A DNA stretch of 22,361 nt from a virus. The notes beneath the pieces are model-generated. The model was given only the letters and a program-made list of their open reading frames with translations. It did no database searches and was not told the origin of the DNA. The translations under genes and the position numbers were made by a program. The stretch's first letter is position 1; each line of letters opens with the position of its first letter. Shown here in pieces: positions 14,578 through 21,442 of this stretch. The stretch lies in IMG/VR virus record IMGVR_UViG_3300048104_000573, positions 1-22,361 of that record. One strand, written 5' to 3'.

Positions 14578-14949
14578 ATGATGAAAATATTTGACGAATT
14601 GACAGACAAAAACTTTAAACTTTTTGCAGCGCAACAATATAACAATCCGGAATGTACGGATGTTGAAGAATTTAAGAATGACCTTTCAAGATTTAAGTAT
14701 CTTAAAAGGCTACTTACAAGATATGAAGAACATGGCGAATTACAAGAGAGACTAATACTCAATCACATCATAGTTCTTTATAACGTATTTGGTATACAAT
14801 CTTGTAATAAAATGATGTGGTTTAAGATAGAAAAAGAACACTATCAATATATTAAACCATTTTTAGTTTATCTTCACTATCTACCAGAGGATGAAAAGGT
14901 TGAAGTTGTAATGGACCCTAATATTGTAGAGGTATTAAGAGAACTATAA
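14578..14949 (+). CDS. Conserved marine-phage protein of unknown function (123 aa)
   Basis: This 123-residue protein matches a family I recall as widely conserved in T4-like marine phages: FDELTDKNFKLFAAQQYNNP near the N-terminus, FKNDLSRFKYLKRLLTRYEE (residues 32-51), then LQERLILNHIIVLYNVFG (55-72) and YIKPFLVYLHYLPED. It is helical throughout. The N-terminus (MMKIFDEL) faintly resembles the CTS leader but no clear Glu cut site follows, so I do not count it. It couples to the next gene by TAATG. The consistent pairing with the next gene suggests a shared role, perhaps structural. Confidence 0.83.
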   Translation: MMKIFDELTDKNFKLFAAQQYNNPECTDVEEFKNDLSRFKYLKRLLTRYEEHGELQERLILNHIIVLYNVFGIQSCNKMMWFKIEKEHYQYIKPFLVYLHYLPEDEKVEVVMDPNIVEVLREL

Positions 14950-15542
14950 TGGGAATTATATCAAGAGCAGGAGATTTATTTTACGCATTTCGATTTTTGA
15001 AATTGCTCGTTACTCCGTTCGAGAAAACGAAAGCTTTTGAACTTGGTATAATAGACGAAAAAGGTAAGGTACTTAAGAAAGCATCAAAAAGAACTAAGCC
15101 AGAAGAAAAATCTGCTTATACTGTTTTTCACAGACTCGTATTTAATCTTAAAAGGCTCGTAGGTAAAGTACCTGGCGGAAGGTCTGTAGTAGCACGTTAT
15201 GGAGCTGCTCTTTTCCTTATAAGAGAACACACTGGAATGTCAGAAAAGAAAATGCTAGAGACATTAGAAAAAGTATTAGAAATCGATATTGATTCAAATG
15301 AACTAAATGAAAGTACATGGTATCAAGATGATGACTTTAATCTTTTTCCAGGTAATTATATACTAACAGAAGATATAGCATCGATTACAACAGGTGAAGT
15401 TATTGCTCTAAAAAATCAAAGAGTTGTAGTAAAAGAATTACAAGCACCAATTGGAAGCTTCTCGAATATAAATATCTATAGGGTCAAACATTCAAAGACG
15501 AATCAAGACCTTTATATAACTAATAGGGATATATGCAGATGA
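14949..15542 (+). CDS. Conserved marine-phage protein with possible C-terminal SH3-like domain
   Basis: This 197-residue protein starts on the previous stop. Residues 16-95 (RFLKLLVTPFEKTKAFELGI, VFHRLVFNLKRL, YGAALFLIREHTG) are a block I recall as conserved in T4-like marine phages. After an ELNES stretch (118-122), which looks like the L-N-E linkers of the CTS proteins, residues 132-195 form a beta-rich domain (FPGNYILTEDIASITTGEVI, then INIYRVKHSKTNQDLYI) similar in layout to the middle domain of the nucleotidyltransferase at 7201. Function unknown. Its end overlaps the next CTS gene. Confidence 0.82.
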   Translation: MGIISRAGDLFYAFRFLKLLVTPFEKTKAFELGIIDEKGKVLKKASKRTKPEEKSAYTVFHRLVFNLKRLVGKVPGGRSVVARYGAALFLIREHTGMSEKKMLETLEKVLEIDIDSNELNESTWYQDDDFNLFPGNYILTEDIASITTGEVIALKNQRVVVKELQAPIGSFSNINIYRVKHSKTNQDLYITNRDICR

Positions 15543-16018
15543 TGACATTTAAGGAACATGCTCAGTTAGATGAAGCATTTCCACTTGCAGGTCTTATAGG
15601 TGCAGCACGTATAATAAGTTTTGGATTAACAAGAGCTGGTATAAACGTTGCTAAAATAGTGGCGCCTTTTCCTTTTGGTGGAATAAAAGGTGCAATAGGC
15701 GGAACCGTATTAGGAAGCATAGCTGCTAAATATGGCTGGGATAGTATTATAGAAACTCAAGCCCTTGGAACGCGATTAGTAATGGATATAGCAAAAGCTT
15801 TTGGTGGAAATATTTCAGCTGCAGTAGCTGCAGCAATATTTGAAAAGGTATTAATTATTGGAACTACAGTAACTTTAGGAGCTTTATTATTAGTATTAGT
15901 ACCAGCGAAAACTCGTAAGAAAGTATCAAGATCGATAAAAAGTTTTAAGAAAAAGACTTTAAAAATGTCAGATATAAAAGCTATAGGTAAAAAAATAAGA
16001 AATGAAAAGAACATTTAA
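15539..16018 (+). CDS. Hydrophobic glycine-rich CTS protein
   Basis: The leader MMTFKEHAQLDEAF fits a start at 15539 or 15542; an ATG at 15533 would add two residues. A cut after Glu12 would expose a hydrophobic protein of about 147 residues. Segments at roughly 14-35 (PLAGLIGAARIISFGL), 48-68 (GGIKGAIGGTVLGSIAA) and 92-125 (AAVAAAIFEKVLIIGTTVTL, then GALLLVLVP) are long enough to cross or insert into membranes, with Gly-x3-Gly spacing like glycine zippers. The C-terminus is very basic (KTRKKVSRSIKSFKKK). A packaged membrane-active protein is unusual; a role in DNA entry or altering the host membrane is a guess. The leader nearly repeats that of the gene at 11405. Confidence 0.78.
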   Translation: MMTFKEHAQLDEAFPLAGLIGAARIISFGLTRAGINVAKIVAPFPFGGIKGAIGGTVLGSIAAKYGWDSIIETQALGTRLVMDIAKAFGGNISAAVAAAIFEKVLIIGTTVTLGALLLVLVPAKTRKKVSRSIKSFKKKTLKMSDIKAIGKKIRNEKNI

Positions 16019-16235
16019 AGAATTTGAATCAATGTGGGAAGACGCAGCAGCAAATTCTGTAGGCGGTGGTGGTGTATCAATGCCAGCAGATGCAATGGGT
16101 AAAGCAGCTCATAAAAAACATAAGAAAAGAGTTTACGATGGTAGAACTAAAGAAGGTAAAGCCTTTGTTAGAAGAATACTAGATAGAAGAAATAAGAAAA
16201 TGCTGAAAGGGAGCAAGATAGATGAAAACGTTTAA
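16002..16235 (+). CDS. Small basic CTS protein with Gly-rich linker
   Basis: This 77-residue protein starts MKRTFKEFESMWEDAAA, a CTS-like leader with a cut possible after Glu13 or in the following Ala stretch. Next is a Gly-rich linker (NSVGGGGVSMPADAMGK, residues 18-34) of a type I recall following leaders in other marine phage proteins. The rest is strongly basic (KKHKKRVYDGRTKEGKAFVR), including an RRILDRRNKK stretch, and could bind nucleic acid. It overlaps the previous gene by 17 bases. Function unknown; packaging inferred. Confidence 0.78.
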   Translation: MKRTFKEFESMWEDAAANSVGGGGVSMPADAMGKAAHKKHKKRVYDGRTKEGKAFVRRILDRRNKKMLKGSKIDENV

Positions 16236-16515
16236 TGAGTTTAAAAAAGAATTAAGTGAAGCTTATAAGTTTGATAAAAACGACTTTAGGTACTGGAGAC
16301 CTGGTGGAATGGAACTTAAGCTTAGAAATGGCGCATACGGATATGACGTTGAACAGGCATTTAAAAAGGCTGGATATGATGTATATGGTAGAGATGTAGA
16401 TATTAATAGAGATTCTATTAAATTTAACTCATACAGTAAGCATTGGGGAACAGATGATAAAAAAATACGTAAAGTAGTATTAGATGTTCTTGGTGTAGAT
16501 ATCGAAAAATTATAA
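16222..16515 (+). CDS. CTS protein with small alpha/beta body
   Basis: This 97-residue protein has one of the clearest leaders (MKTFNEFKKELSEAY, cut expected after Glu13, giving SE/A as in T4 AE/A). A good ribosome binding site (AAGGGAG, 16207-16213) precedes the ATG. The body has an aromatic segment (FRYWRPGGMELKLRNGAYG, residues 22-40), a helix (DVEQAFKKAGYDVYG), strands and a final helix (KIRKVVLDVLGVD). It is the last gene with a leader in the window. No known motif. Confidence 0.8.
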   Translation: MKTFNEFKKELSEAYKFDKNDFRYWRPGGMELKLRNGAYGYDVEQAFKKAGYDVYGRDVDINRDSIKFNSYSKHWGTDDKKIRKVVLDVLGVDIEKL

Positions 16516-16516
16516 T

Positions 16517-16759
16517 ATGAAAGATTTTGTTATTAACATGTGGGAAAAAATCAAATGGTTTTTAAGACTATTCCAGAAACGATATACAATTCATGTATCA
16601 TTCGATAATCAATGGGGTAATGGCGACGACCAAACTTACGTACATGTAAGAAAAATAATCAAAGCAAATTTTAAAGAATTAAAGTTTAGAACTGATGATA
16701 AAAGAACGGTGCATATAAAAGGTATGCAAGGTTTAAGATATAAGATAGAGGACGAATAA
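16517..16759 (+). CDS. Small unknown protein, conserved in marine phages
   Basis: This 80-residue protein begins one base after the previous stop. It has an aromatic amphipathic N-terminus ([17 protein letters not shown], residues 5-21) and then a small beta-rich domain ([41 protein letters not shown]). I recall the SFDNQWG...[10 protein letters not shown] pattern in other T4-like marine phages. It has no Glu-ended CTS leader. Its stop overlaps the acyl carrier protein start. Function unknown. Confidence 0.75.
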   Translation: MKDFVINMWEKIKWFLRLFQKRYTIHVSFDNQWGNGDDQTYVHVRKIIKANFKELKFRTDDKRTVHIKGMQGLRYKIEDE

Positions 16760-16974
16760 TGATTGAAAAAATAATTTCAGAACAGTTAGGTGTTGAAATA
16801 GATACAGTGACTGATGATAAAAACCTAATGAATGACCTAGGCGCAGATTCATTAGATACAGTACAATTAGTAATGGATATTGAAGAAGAATTTGATATAG
16901 AAATTACTGATGAAGATGCCGAATCACTACATACAGTAGGCGATATTAGAAAATATATAGAGGACAATACATAA
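16759..16974 (+). CDS. acpP: Acyl carrier protein (phage-encoded)
   Basis: This 71-residue acidic protein is an acyl carrier protein. [20 protein letters not shown] (27-46) is nearly the same as the E. coli AcpP core, with Ser31 the site for the 4'-phosphopantetheine arm, added by a host enzyme. The following [20 protein letters not shown] completes helices III and IV. ACP carries growing fatty acids and also meets other host proteins such as SpoT, so a phage copy may redirect lipid synthesis or signalling. Both ends are coupled to neighbours by TAATG and TAATGA junctions, placing it next to the spanin genes. It is full length (E. coli 78 residues), and the active-site serine is intact. Confidence 0.95.
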   Translation: MIEKIISEQLGVEIDTVTDDKNLMNDLGADSLDTVQLVMDIEEEFDIEITDEDAESLHTVGDIRKYIEDNT

Positions 16975-17357
16975 TGAATCAAATGATGATTGGATTAGTA
17001 CTTATTCTTGGACTAGGAGGTTTTTATCTATATAATGAAAATCAAACTCTTACACAGAATAATATCAAATTAGAAGCAGCTGTTGAAGAACAAAAACAAA
17101 CAATGGCTATAATGAAAGAGCAATACGAAAAACAAGGTAAAGCTCTTATGAACATGAGTAGAGTAAATGCTCAAATAGAAGCTGATAAAGCTGAATATTT
17201 GGCTATATTTTCTAGACATAATTTAGATGTACTTGCACTAAAGAAGCCTGGACTCATGGAAAAAAGATTTAATGATGCAAGTGAAAAAGTAATGGAGGGA
17301 CTTGAAGATGATACTAAAGAATTATATAACCTTAGTAATCCTACTATTAATAACTAG
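16974..17357 (+). CDS. Probable i-spanin (Rz-like)
   Basis: This 127-residue protein has an N-terminal membrane segment (about residues 5-20, MIGLVLILGLGGFYLY) and then a long coiled-coil region (24-70, LTQNNIKLEAAVEEQKQTMA onwards). This is the layout of Rz-type inner-membrane spanins, which pair with an outer-membrane lipoprotein to disrupt the outer membrane at lysis. The next gene, a lipoprotein, starts inside its 3' end in another frame, the usual Rz/Rz1 arrangement. Sequence family membership is not recognisable beyond topology. It implies a Gram-negative host. Confidence 0.77.
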   Translation: MNQMMIGLVLILGLGGFYLYNENQTLTQNNIKLEAAVEEQKQTMAIMKEQYEKQGKALMNMSRVNAQIEADKAEYLAIFSRHNLDVLALKKPGLMEKRFNDASEKVMEGLEDDTKELYNLSNPTINN

Positions 17358-17820
17358 TGGTTGTTCTTTATTAGGAACAAAACAACTAGAGGTCGTATCT
17401 AAACCTGTACAAATAGATATCATGCAACCAGATTTGCCAAGGACTGTTGATTTAACAGCGCCAAAATGGTATGTTGTATCTGAAGCAAGAATAACAAATC
17501 CATGTAAAAAAATAGAAGATAAGAGACCAAAAACATGTGACTTATCTGAAAGAGAAAATCCTGATTGGCCAGAAGGTTATACATATCTGGATAGATTCCT
17601 TGATGAAATGAAGGAACAAAATAATGGTGAAGTAGTTTTTGTAGCTACATCAGTTGGTGACTATAAAGTTATGGCTGAAGATATGCAAGAACTTAAAAGA
17701 TACATAAAACAATTAGGTGAAGTCGTTATATATTATAGAAACGTTACGATGCCTAACGGTGAGAAAGGTGTCGGAGTTGGAGTACAAACTCCTGAAAATG
17801 TAGCCGAAATAAGAGGCTAA
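17308..17820 (+). CDS. Probable o-spanin (Rz1-like) lipoprotein
   Basis: The start chosen is ATG 17308, placed nine bases after a GGAGG site (17294-17298); a TTG two codons upstream is too close to it. The product is 170 residues with a lipoprotein signal: ILKNYITLVILLLITSGC, the Cys at residue 19, with a slightly atypical lipobox (T-S-G-C). A Pro-containing segment follows (VSKPVQIDIMQPDLPRTVDL), then a globular part (PKWYVVSEARI; LDEMKEQNNGEVVFVATSVGDYK; MQELKRYIKQLGEVVIYYRN). It overlaps the i-spanin gene by 50 bases. It is longer than classic Rz1 but I recall similar proteins in T4-like cyanophages. Role in outer-membrane disruption is inferred from topology and context. Confidence 0.82.
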   Translation: MILKNYITLVILLLITSGCSLLGTKQLEVVSKPVQIDIMQPDLPRTVDLTAPKWYVVSEARITNPCKKIEDKRPKTCDLSERENPDWPEGYTYLDRFLDEMKEQNNGEVVFVATSVGDYKVMAEDMQELKRYIKQLGEVVIYYRNVTMPNGEKGVGVGVQTPENVAEIRG

Positions 17821-17836
17821 AAACTTAAAATAAACG

Positions 17837-17865
17837 TTTACAAATCGCACGATTTGTGGTATAAT
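17837..17865 (+). promoter_or_regulatory. Early-type promoter of the nrdA-nrdB-redox operon
   Basis: TTTACA (17837-17842), 17-base spacer, TATAAT (17860-17865), with TG at 17857-17858. It matches the promoters at 486 and 3840. The predicted start is about 17872, only four bases before the nrdA ATG at 17876, so there is no room for a ribosome binding site. Confidence 0.85.
17840..17857 (+). promoter_or_regulatory. Palindromic operator-like site inside the nrdA promoter
   Basis: ACAAATCG (17840-17847) and CGATTTGT (17850-17857) form a perfect 8-base inverted repeat around a 2-base centre. It starts inside the -35 box and ends at the T of the extended -10, so a protein bound here would block RNA polymerase. 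The other two promoters of the same type lack it. It does not match the NrdR box I know. Confidence 0.6.
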
Positions 17866-17875
17866 ATATAATATA

Positions 17876-20170
17876 ATGAATACAACTACTATAAATGTCA
17901 CTAAACGAGATGGGTCAATAAAACCATTCGATTTAGATAAAGTTCATAAAGTTTTAGAATGGGCAGTTGAAGATATATCAGGCGTATCAATGTCTGAAAT
18001 AGAACTTAAAGCTAACATACAACTATATGACAAAATTGCAGCTTATGATATCCATGAGCTTTTAATCAAATCAGCCGCTGAATTAATTTCAGAGCATACA
18101 CCAAACTATCAATTCGTAGCAGCTCGTCTTATATCTTATAAGATGAGAAAAGAAGCTTATGGAGAATACACACCTCCACCATTAACTCAAATCATAGAAG
18201 AAAACATAGAGTTAGGAGTATATGATAATGAGATTGTTAATATATATTCTGAAGATGAAATTGTAGAGCTTGATGCTTATATTAAACATGAAAGAGATGA
18301 TACATTCACATACGCAGGAATGGAACAATTTCGTGGTAAGTATCTTGTTCAAGATAGAAGAACAAAGAAAATATACGAAACTCCACAAATACTTTATATG
18401 ATGATATCAATGACTCTCTTTGGTAAGTATAAAGAGAATAGATTAAAATATGTTAAGGACTACTATGATGCAATATCTCAATTCTATATATCACTACCTA
18501 CTCCAATCATGGCAGGGGTTAGAACACCGACTCGACAATTCAGTTCTTGCGTCCTTATTGAATCAGGAGATTCCCTTGACTCTATTAATGCTACTGCTAC
18601 TTCTATTGTTAGATACATAAGTAAAAAGGCAGGTATAGGAATAGGCGCCGGCTCAATAAGAGCAAATGGTGCAAAAGTTGGAGATGGTTCAGTAGTACAT
18701 ACTGGATTGATTCCATTCTTAAAATATTTCCAATCAGCTGTAAAATCCTGCTCTCAGGGAGGTGTAAGAGGAGGAGCTGCAACTGTATATCTGCCCTTAT
18801 GGCATCATGAATTTGAAGACCTAGTAGTACTTAAAAACAATAAAGGTACAGAAGAAAATCGTGTAAGACACATGGATTATGCGTTTCAATTTAATAAGCT
18901 TATGTATCAAAGGTTACTTGAAGGCGGTAATATAACTTTCTTTGACCCAAATGATGTACCTGGTTTATATGAATCATTCTTTGTTGACCAAGAAAAATTC
19001 CAAGAGTTATATGAAAAATACGAAAGAGCTCATAGTGTAAGAAAGAAATCTTTACCAGCACTTGATGTATTTCAAATGTTTTTAACTGAAAGAAAAGATA
19101 CTGGTAGAATATACCTTATGAATGTAGACCATGCTAATGACCACGGTTCATTTATAGCAGAAAAAGCTCCAATCAGAATGAGTAATCTTTGTTGTGAAAT
19201 TGACTTACCAACAACTCCTTTAAACGGTCCTGATGATAAAGATGGAGAAATATCTTTATGTACATTATCAGCTATCAATTGGGGACTTATAAACGAGCCA
19301 CATGAATTTGAAAAATATTGTGACTTAAGTGTAAGAGCTCTTGATGAGTTATTAGATTATCAAGGTTATCCAATACCAGCTGCTGAAAGAGGTACAATGA
19401 ATAGAAGACCTTTAGGCATAGGTATTATCAACTTAGCTTATTTCTTAGCAAAAAGAGGACTTAAATACGATGAATCAGCATATAAGATTGTTGATGAATA
19501 TGCTGAAGCATGGTCATATTATTTAATAAAAAGTTCAGCAAACCTTGCTGCTGAGAAAGAAAAATTGATATATAATACAGATACGAAATATTCTTTAGGA
19601 ATACTTCCAATCGATACTTATAAGAGTGCAATAGATAATCTTGTAGAGTACAGAGAACGTTTACCGTGGGAAGATTTGCGTAAGCAACTCAGAGAAACTG
19701 GCATCCGAAACTCGACTCTAATGGCTTTAATGCCAGCCGAAACAAGCGCTCAAATAAGTAATAGTACAAATGGTATTGAACCTCCAAGAGCTTTAGTATC
19801 ATATAAACAGAGTAAAGATGGAGTTATGGCGCAAGTTGTGCCTGGTTATCATCATCTTAAAAATAAGTATGACCTTTTGTGGGACCAAAAATCTCCCGAA
19901 GGATACTTAGCTATATGTGGTATATTACAAAAATATATAGACCAAGGAATCTCTGTTAATACATCTTATAATCCAGAACACTATGAAGATAATAAGATAC
20001 CAATGTCAGTGATGATACAAGATACTGTCACTGCATACAAATATGGTTTAAAACAACTATATTACTTTAATACTCATGACGGCGCAGGTGAAATGAAAGA
20101 AGATGAACATCATACGTATGATGGAACAGAAATAATAGATGATGAGGACTGCGATTCATGCAAGATTTAA
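17876..20170 (+). CDS. nrdA: Ribonucleotide reductase class Ia, large subunit
   Basis: This 764-residue protein is the alpha subunit of class Ia ribonucleotide reductase, which makes dNDPs from NDPs. An N-terminal ATP-cone is visible (residues 6-95, VTKRDGSIKPFDLDKVH onwards). The catalytic residues match the E. coli numbering: Cys225 (FSSC), Asn437, Cys439 and Glu441 (NLCCEI), and Cys462 (LCTLSAIN). The radical-path tyrosines are in QLYYFNTHDG (729-730). The C-terminal tail ends DEDCDSCKI with Cys759 and Cys762, the pair reduced by glutaredoxin or thioredoxin; grx lies downstream in this operon. The start at 17876 lies right after its promoter. The last codons overlap the next small gene. 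Confidence 0.98.
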   Translation: MNTTTINVTKRDGSIKPFDLDKVHKVLEWAVEDISGVSMSEIELKANIQLYDKIAAYDIHELLIKSAAELISEHTPNYQFVAARLISYKMRKEAYGEYTPPPLTQIIEENIELGVYDNEIVNIYSEDEIVELDAYIKHERDDTFTYAGMEQFRGKYLVQDRRTKKIYETPQILYMMISMTLFGKYKENRLKYVKDYYDAISQFYISLPTPIMAGVRTPTRQFSSCVLIESGDSLDSINATATSIVRYISKKAGIGIGAGSIRANGAKVGDGSVVHTGLIPFLKYFQSAVKSCSQGGVRGGAATVYLPLWHHEFEDLVVLKNNKGTEENRVRHMDYAFQFNKLMYQRLLEGGNITFFDPNDVPGLYESFFVDQEKFQELYEKYERAHSVRKKSLPALDVFQMFLTERKDTGRIYLMNVDHANDHGSFIAEKAPIRMSNLCCEIDLPTTPLNGPDDKDGEISLCTLSAINWGLINEPHEFEKYCDLSVRALDELLDYQGYPIPAAERGTMNRRPLGIGIINLAYFLAKRGLKYDESAYKIVDEYAEAWSYYLIKSSANLAAEKEKLIYNTDTKYSLGILPIDTYKSAIDNLVEYRERLPWEDLRKQLRETGIRNSTLMALMPAETSAQISNSTNGIEPPRALVSYKQSKDGVMAQVVPGYHHLKNKYDLLWDQKSPEGYLAICGILQKYIDQGISVNTSYNPEHYEDNKIPMSVMIQDTVTAYKYGLKQLYYFNTHDGAGEMKEDEHHTYDGTEIIDDEDCDSCKI

Positions 20171-20391
20171 AAAATAAAATCAATACAAGAATGGATATTC
20201 TTCAAGCTTGGATGGAAGAAGATTACCATTTAAAAAGACCACAAGTAGTTTATGACCATACACTTACAATAAGTAAATTTTGGTCAGTACTTTCAGAAGA
20301 AGACAAGGAATATATACAATGCGCACAAGATGCAATAGAAACAAAATCAACAATATCATGGAATCCTAATGGCAATACTACACAAAAATAA
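20158..20391 (+). CDS. Small conserved protein between nrdA and nrdB
   Basis: This 77-residue protein starts inside the codons for the redox tail of nrdA (ATG at 20158) and overlaps the nrdB start by 23 bases. It is mainly helical, with RMDILQAWMEEDYHLKRP (12-29) and YDHTLTISKFWSVLSEEDKE (32-51). I recall similar short proteins at this place in cyanophage nrd operons. The constant position suggests a link to ribonucleotide reductase, perhaps assembly or regulation, but there is no motif to prove it. Confidence 0.8.
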   Translation: MQDLKNKINTRMDILQAWMEEDYHLKRPQVVYDHTLTISKFWSVLSEEDKEYIQCAQDAIETKSTISWNPNGNTTQK

Positions 20392-21442
20392 AAAATCACA
20401 CTTAGAAAAAAATATGTTTTTAGACGAGCCAGTTGATGTCGCTCGTTATGACCAACTTAAATATCCACAAATAGATAAAATTACGGAAAAACAACTAGGA
20501 TTCTTTTGGAGACCAGAAGAAGTAGATGTATCAAAAGACAAAAAAGACTTTGGAGAATTAACTGACCATGAACAACATATATTCACATCTAATCTCAAAA
20601 GGCAAATACTTTTGGACTCTGTACAAGGTAGGGCCCCGAACCTTGCTTTCTTACCTATATGTTCGTTACCCGAAGTTGAAAACTGGGTCGAAACCTGGTC
20701 GTTTTTTGAAACTATACATTCTCGTTCTTATACTCATATTATTAGGAACATTTATGCAAACCCATCGATAGTATTTGATTCAATGCTTGATGTAAAAGAA
20801 ATTATGGATTGTGGCTCTGATATCGCAAGATACTATGATGATTTAATAACAGATAATAATTCAGCCACTAATAAAATGCAACATAAGACATCATTATATA
20901 TGGCAATGCTTTCAGCGAATGCTCTAGAAGGAATACGTTTTTATGTTTCCTTCGCCTGCAGTTGGGCATTTGCTGAACTTAAAAAGATGGAAGGTAATGC
21001 TAAGATTATTAAGTTTATAGCAAGAGATGAAAATACTCATCTTGCAGCAACTACTGTTATGATTAAGAATCTATTAAAAGAAGATAAAGATTTCGAAAAG
21101 ATAGCTAAAAAGAATGAAGAACAAGCTATTAAATTATTTGTAGATGTTATTGAACAAGAAAAAGCATGGGCAAGATACTTATTTAAAGATGGTTCAATGA
21201 TTGGTTTAAACGAAACAATATTAGAAAATTACGTAGAATGGATAGGATGTAAACGAATGAGAGCAATAGGTTTACATTGCCCATACACAGTTCCTCAGAT
21301 GAATCCACTACCTTGGACGGAAAAGTGGATATCTGGAGGAAACGTACAAGTCGCTCCACAGGAAACAGAAATAACTTCGTATATAACTGGTGGAGTTAAA
21401 CAGGACGTTGATGATTCAACATTAAAAGGATTAAGCTTATGA
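20369..21442 (+). CDS. nrdB: Ribonucleotide reductase class Ia, small subunit
   Basis: This 357-residue protein is the beta subunit that holds the di-iron centre and the tyrosyl radical. The metal ligands are all present: Asp83 (LLDSVQG), Glu114 and His117 (ETIH), Glu187 (ALEGIRFYVSFACS), Glu221 and His224 (ARDENTHLA). The radical Tyr121 is in HSRSYTHIIRN. WRPEEVDVS (47-55) and NPLPWTEKW with NVQVAPQE (312-332) are further E. coli-like segments. The C-terminal peptide (DDSTLKGLSL) would dock on NrdA. The start at 20369 gives MAILHKNKK and overlaps the preceding gene; homology begins by MFLDEPVDVARYDQ (16-29). It couples to the cytochrome gene by ATGA. Confidence 0.98.
   Translation: MAILHKNKKSHLEKNMFLDEPVDVARYDQLKYPQIDKITEKQLGFFWRPEEVDVSKDKKDFGELTDHEQHIFTSNLKRQILLDSVQGRAPNLAFLPICSLPEVENWVETWSFFETIHSRSYTHIIRNIYANPSIVFDSMLDVKEIMDCGSDIARYYDDLITDNNSATNKMQHKTSLYMAMLSANALEGIRFYVSFACSWAFAELKKMEGNAKIIKFIARDENTHLAATTVMIKNLLKEDKDFEKIAKKNEEQAIKLFVDVIEQEKAWARYLFKDGSMIGLNETILENYVEWIGCKRMRAIGLHCPYTVPQMNPLPWTEKWISGGNVQVAPQETEITSYITGGVKQDVDDSTLKGLSL

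Larger units (their letters stand above)
4966..16515 (+). other. Cassette of genes with capsid-targeting-sequence (CTS)-like leaders
   Basis: Fifteen genes here start with variants of one short leader, M-K-x-F-[KR]-x-[FYLH]-x(2-6)-E, followed by unrelated bodies. Starts: 4966, 5940, 7201, 8580, 8810, 9496, 10458, 11003, 11179, 11405, 11908, 12245, 15539, 16002, 16222. T4 internal proteins IPI-III start MKTYQEFIAEA; this peptide targets them into the prohead core and is removed by gp21 after Glu. The leaders here match in length, position of aromatic residues and the closing Glu. The interval is broken at 12610-15542 by genes without a leader. Packaging is inferred; the leader similarity is seen directly. 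Confidence 0.8.

Noticed and set aside
14578-14616. Possible CTS leader (MMKIFDELTDKNF) on the 123-residue protein
   Set aside because: No Glu cut site with a small residue follows, and the region is part of the conserved domain itself.
15044-15052. TGGTATAAT, the same extended -10 as the early promoters
   Set aside because: No TTTACA-like -35 lies 17 bases upstream, and the bases fall in codons for an ordinary stretch (ELGIIDE) inside a gene.
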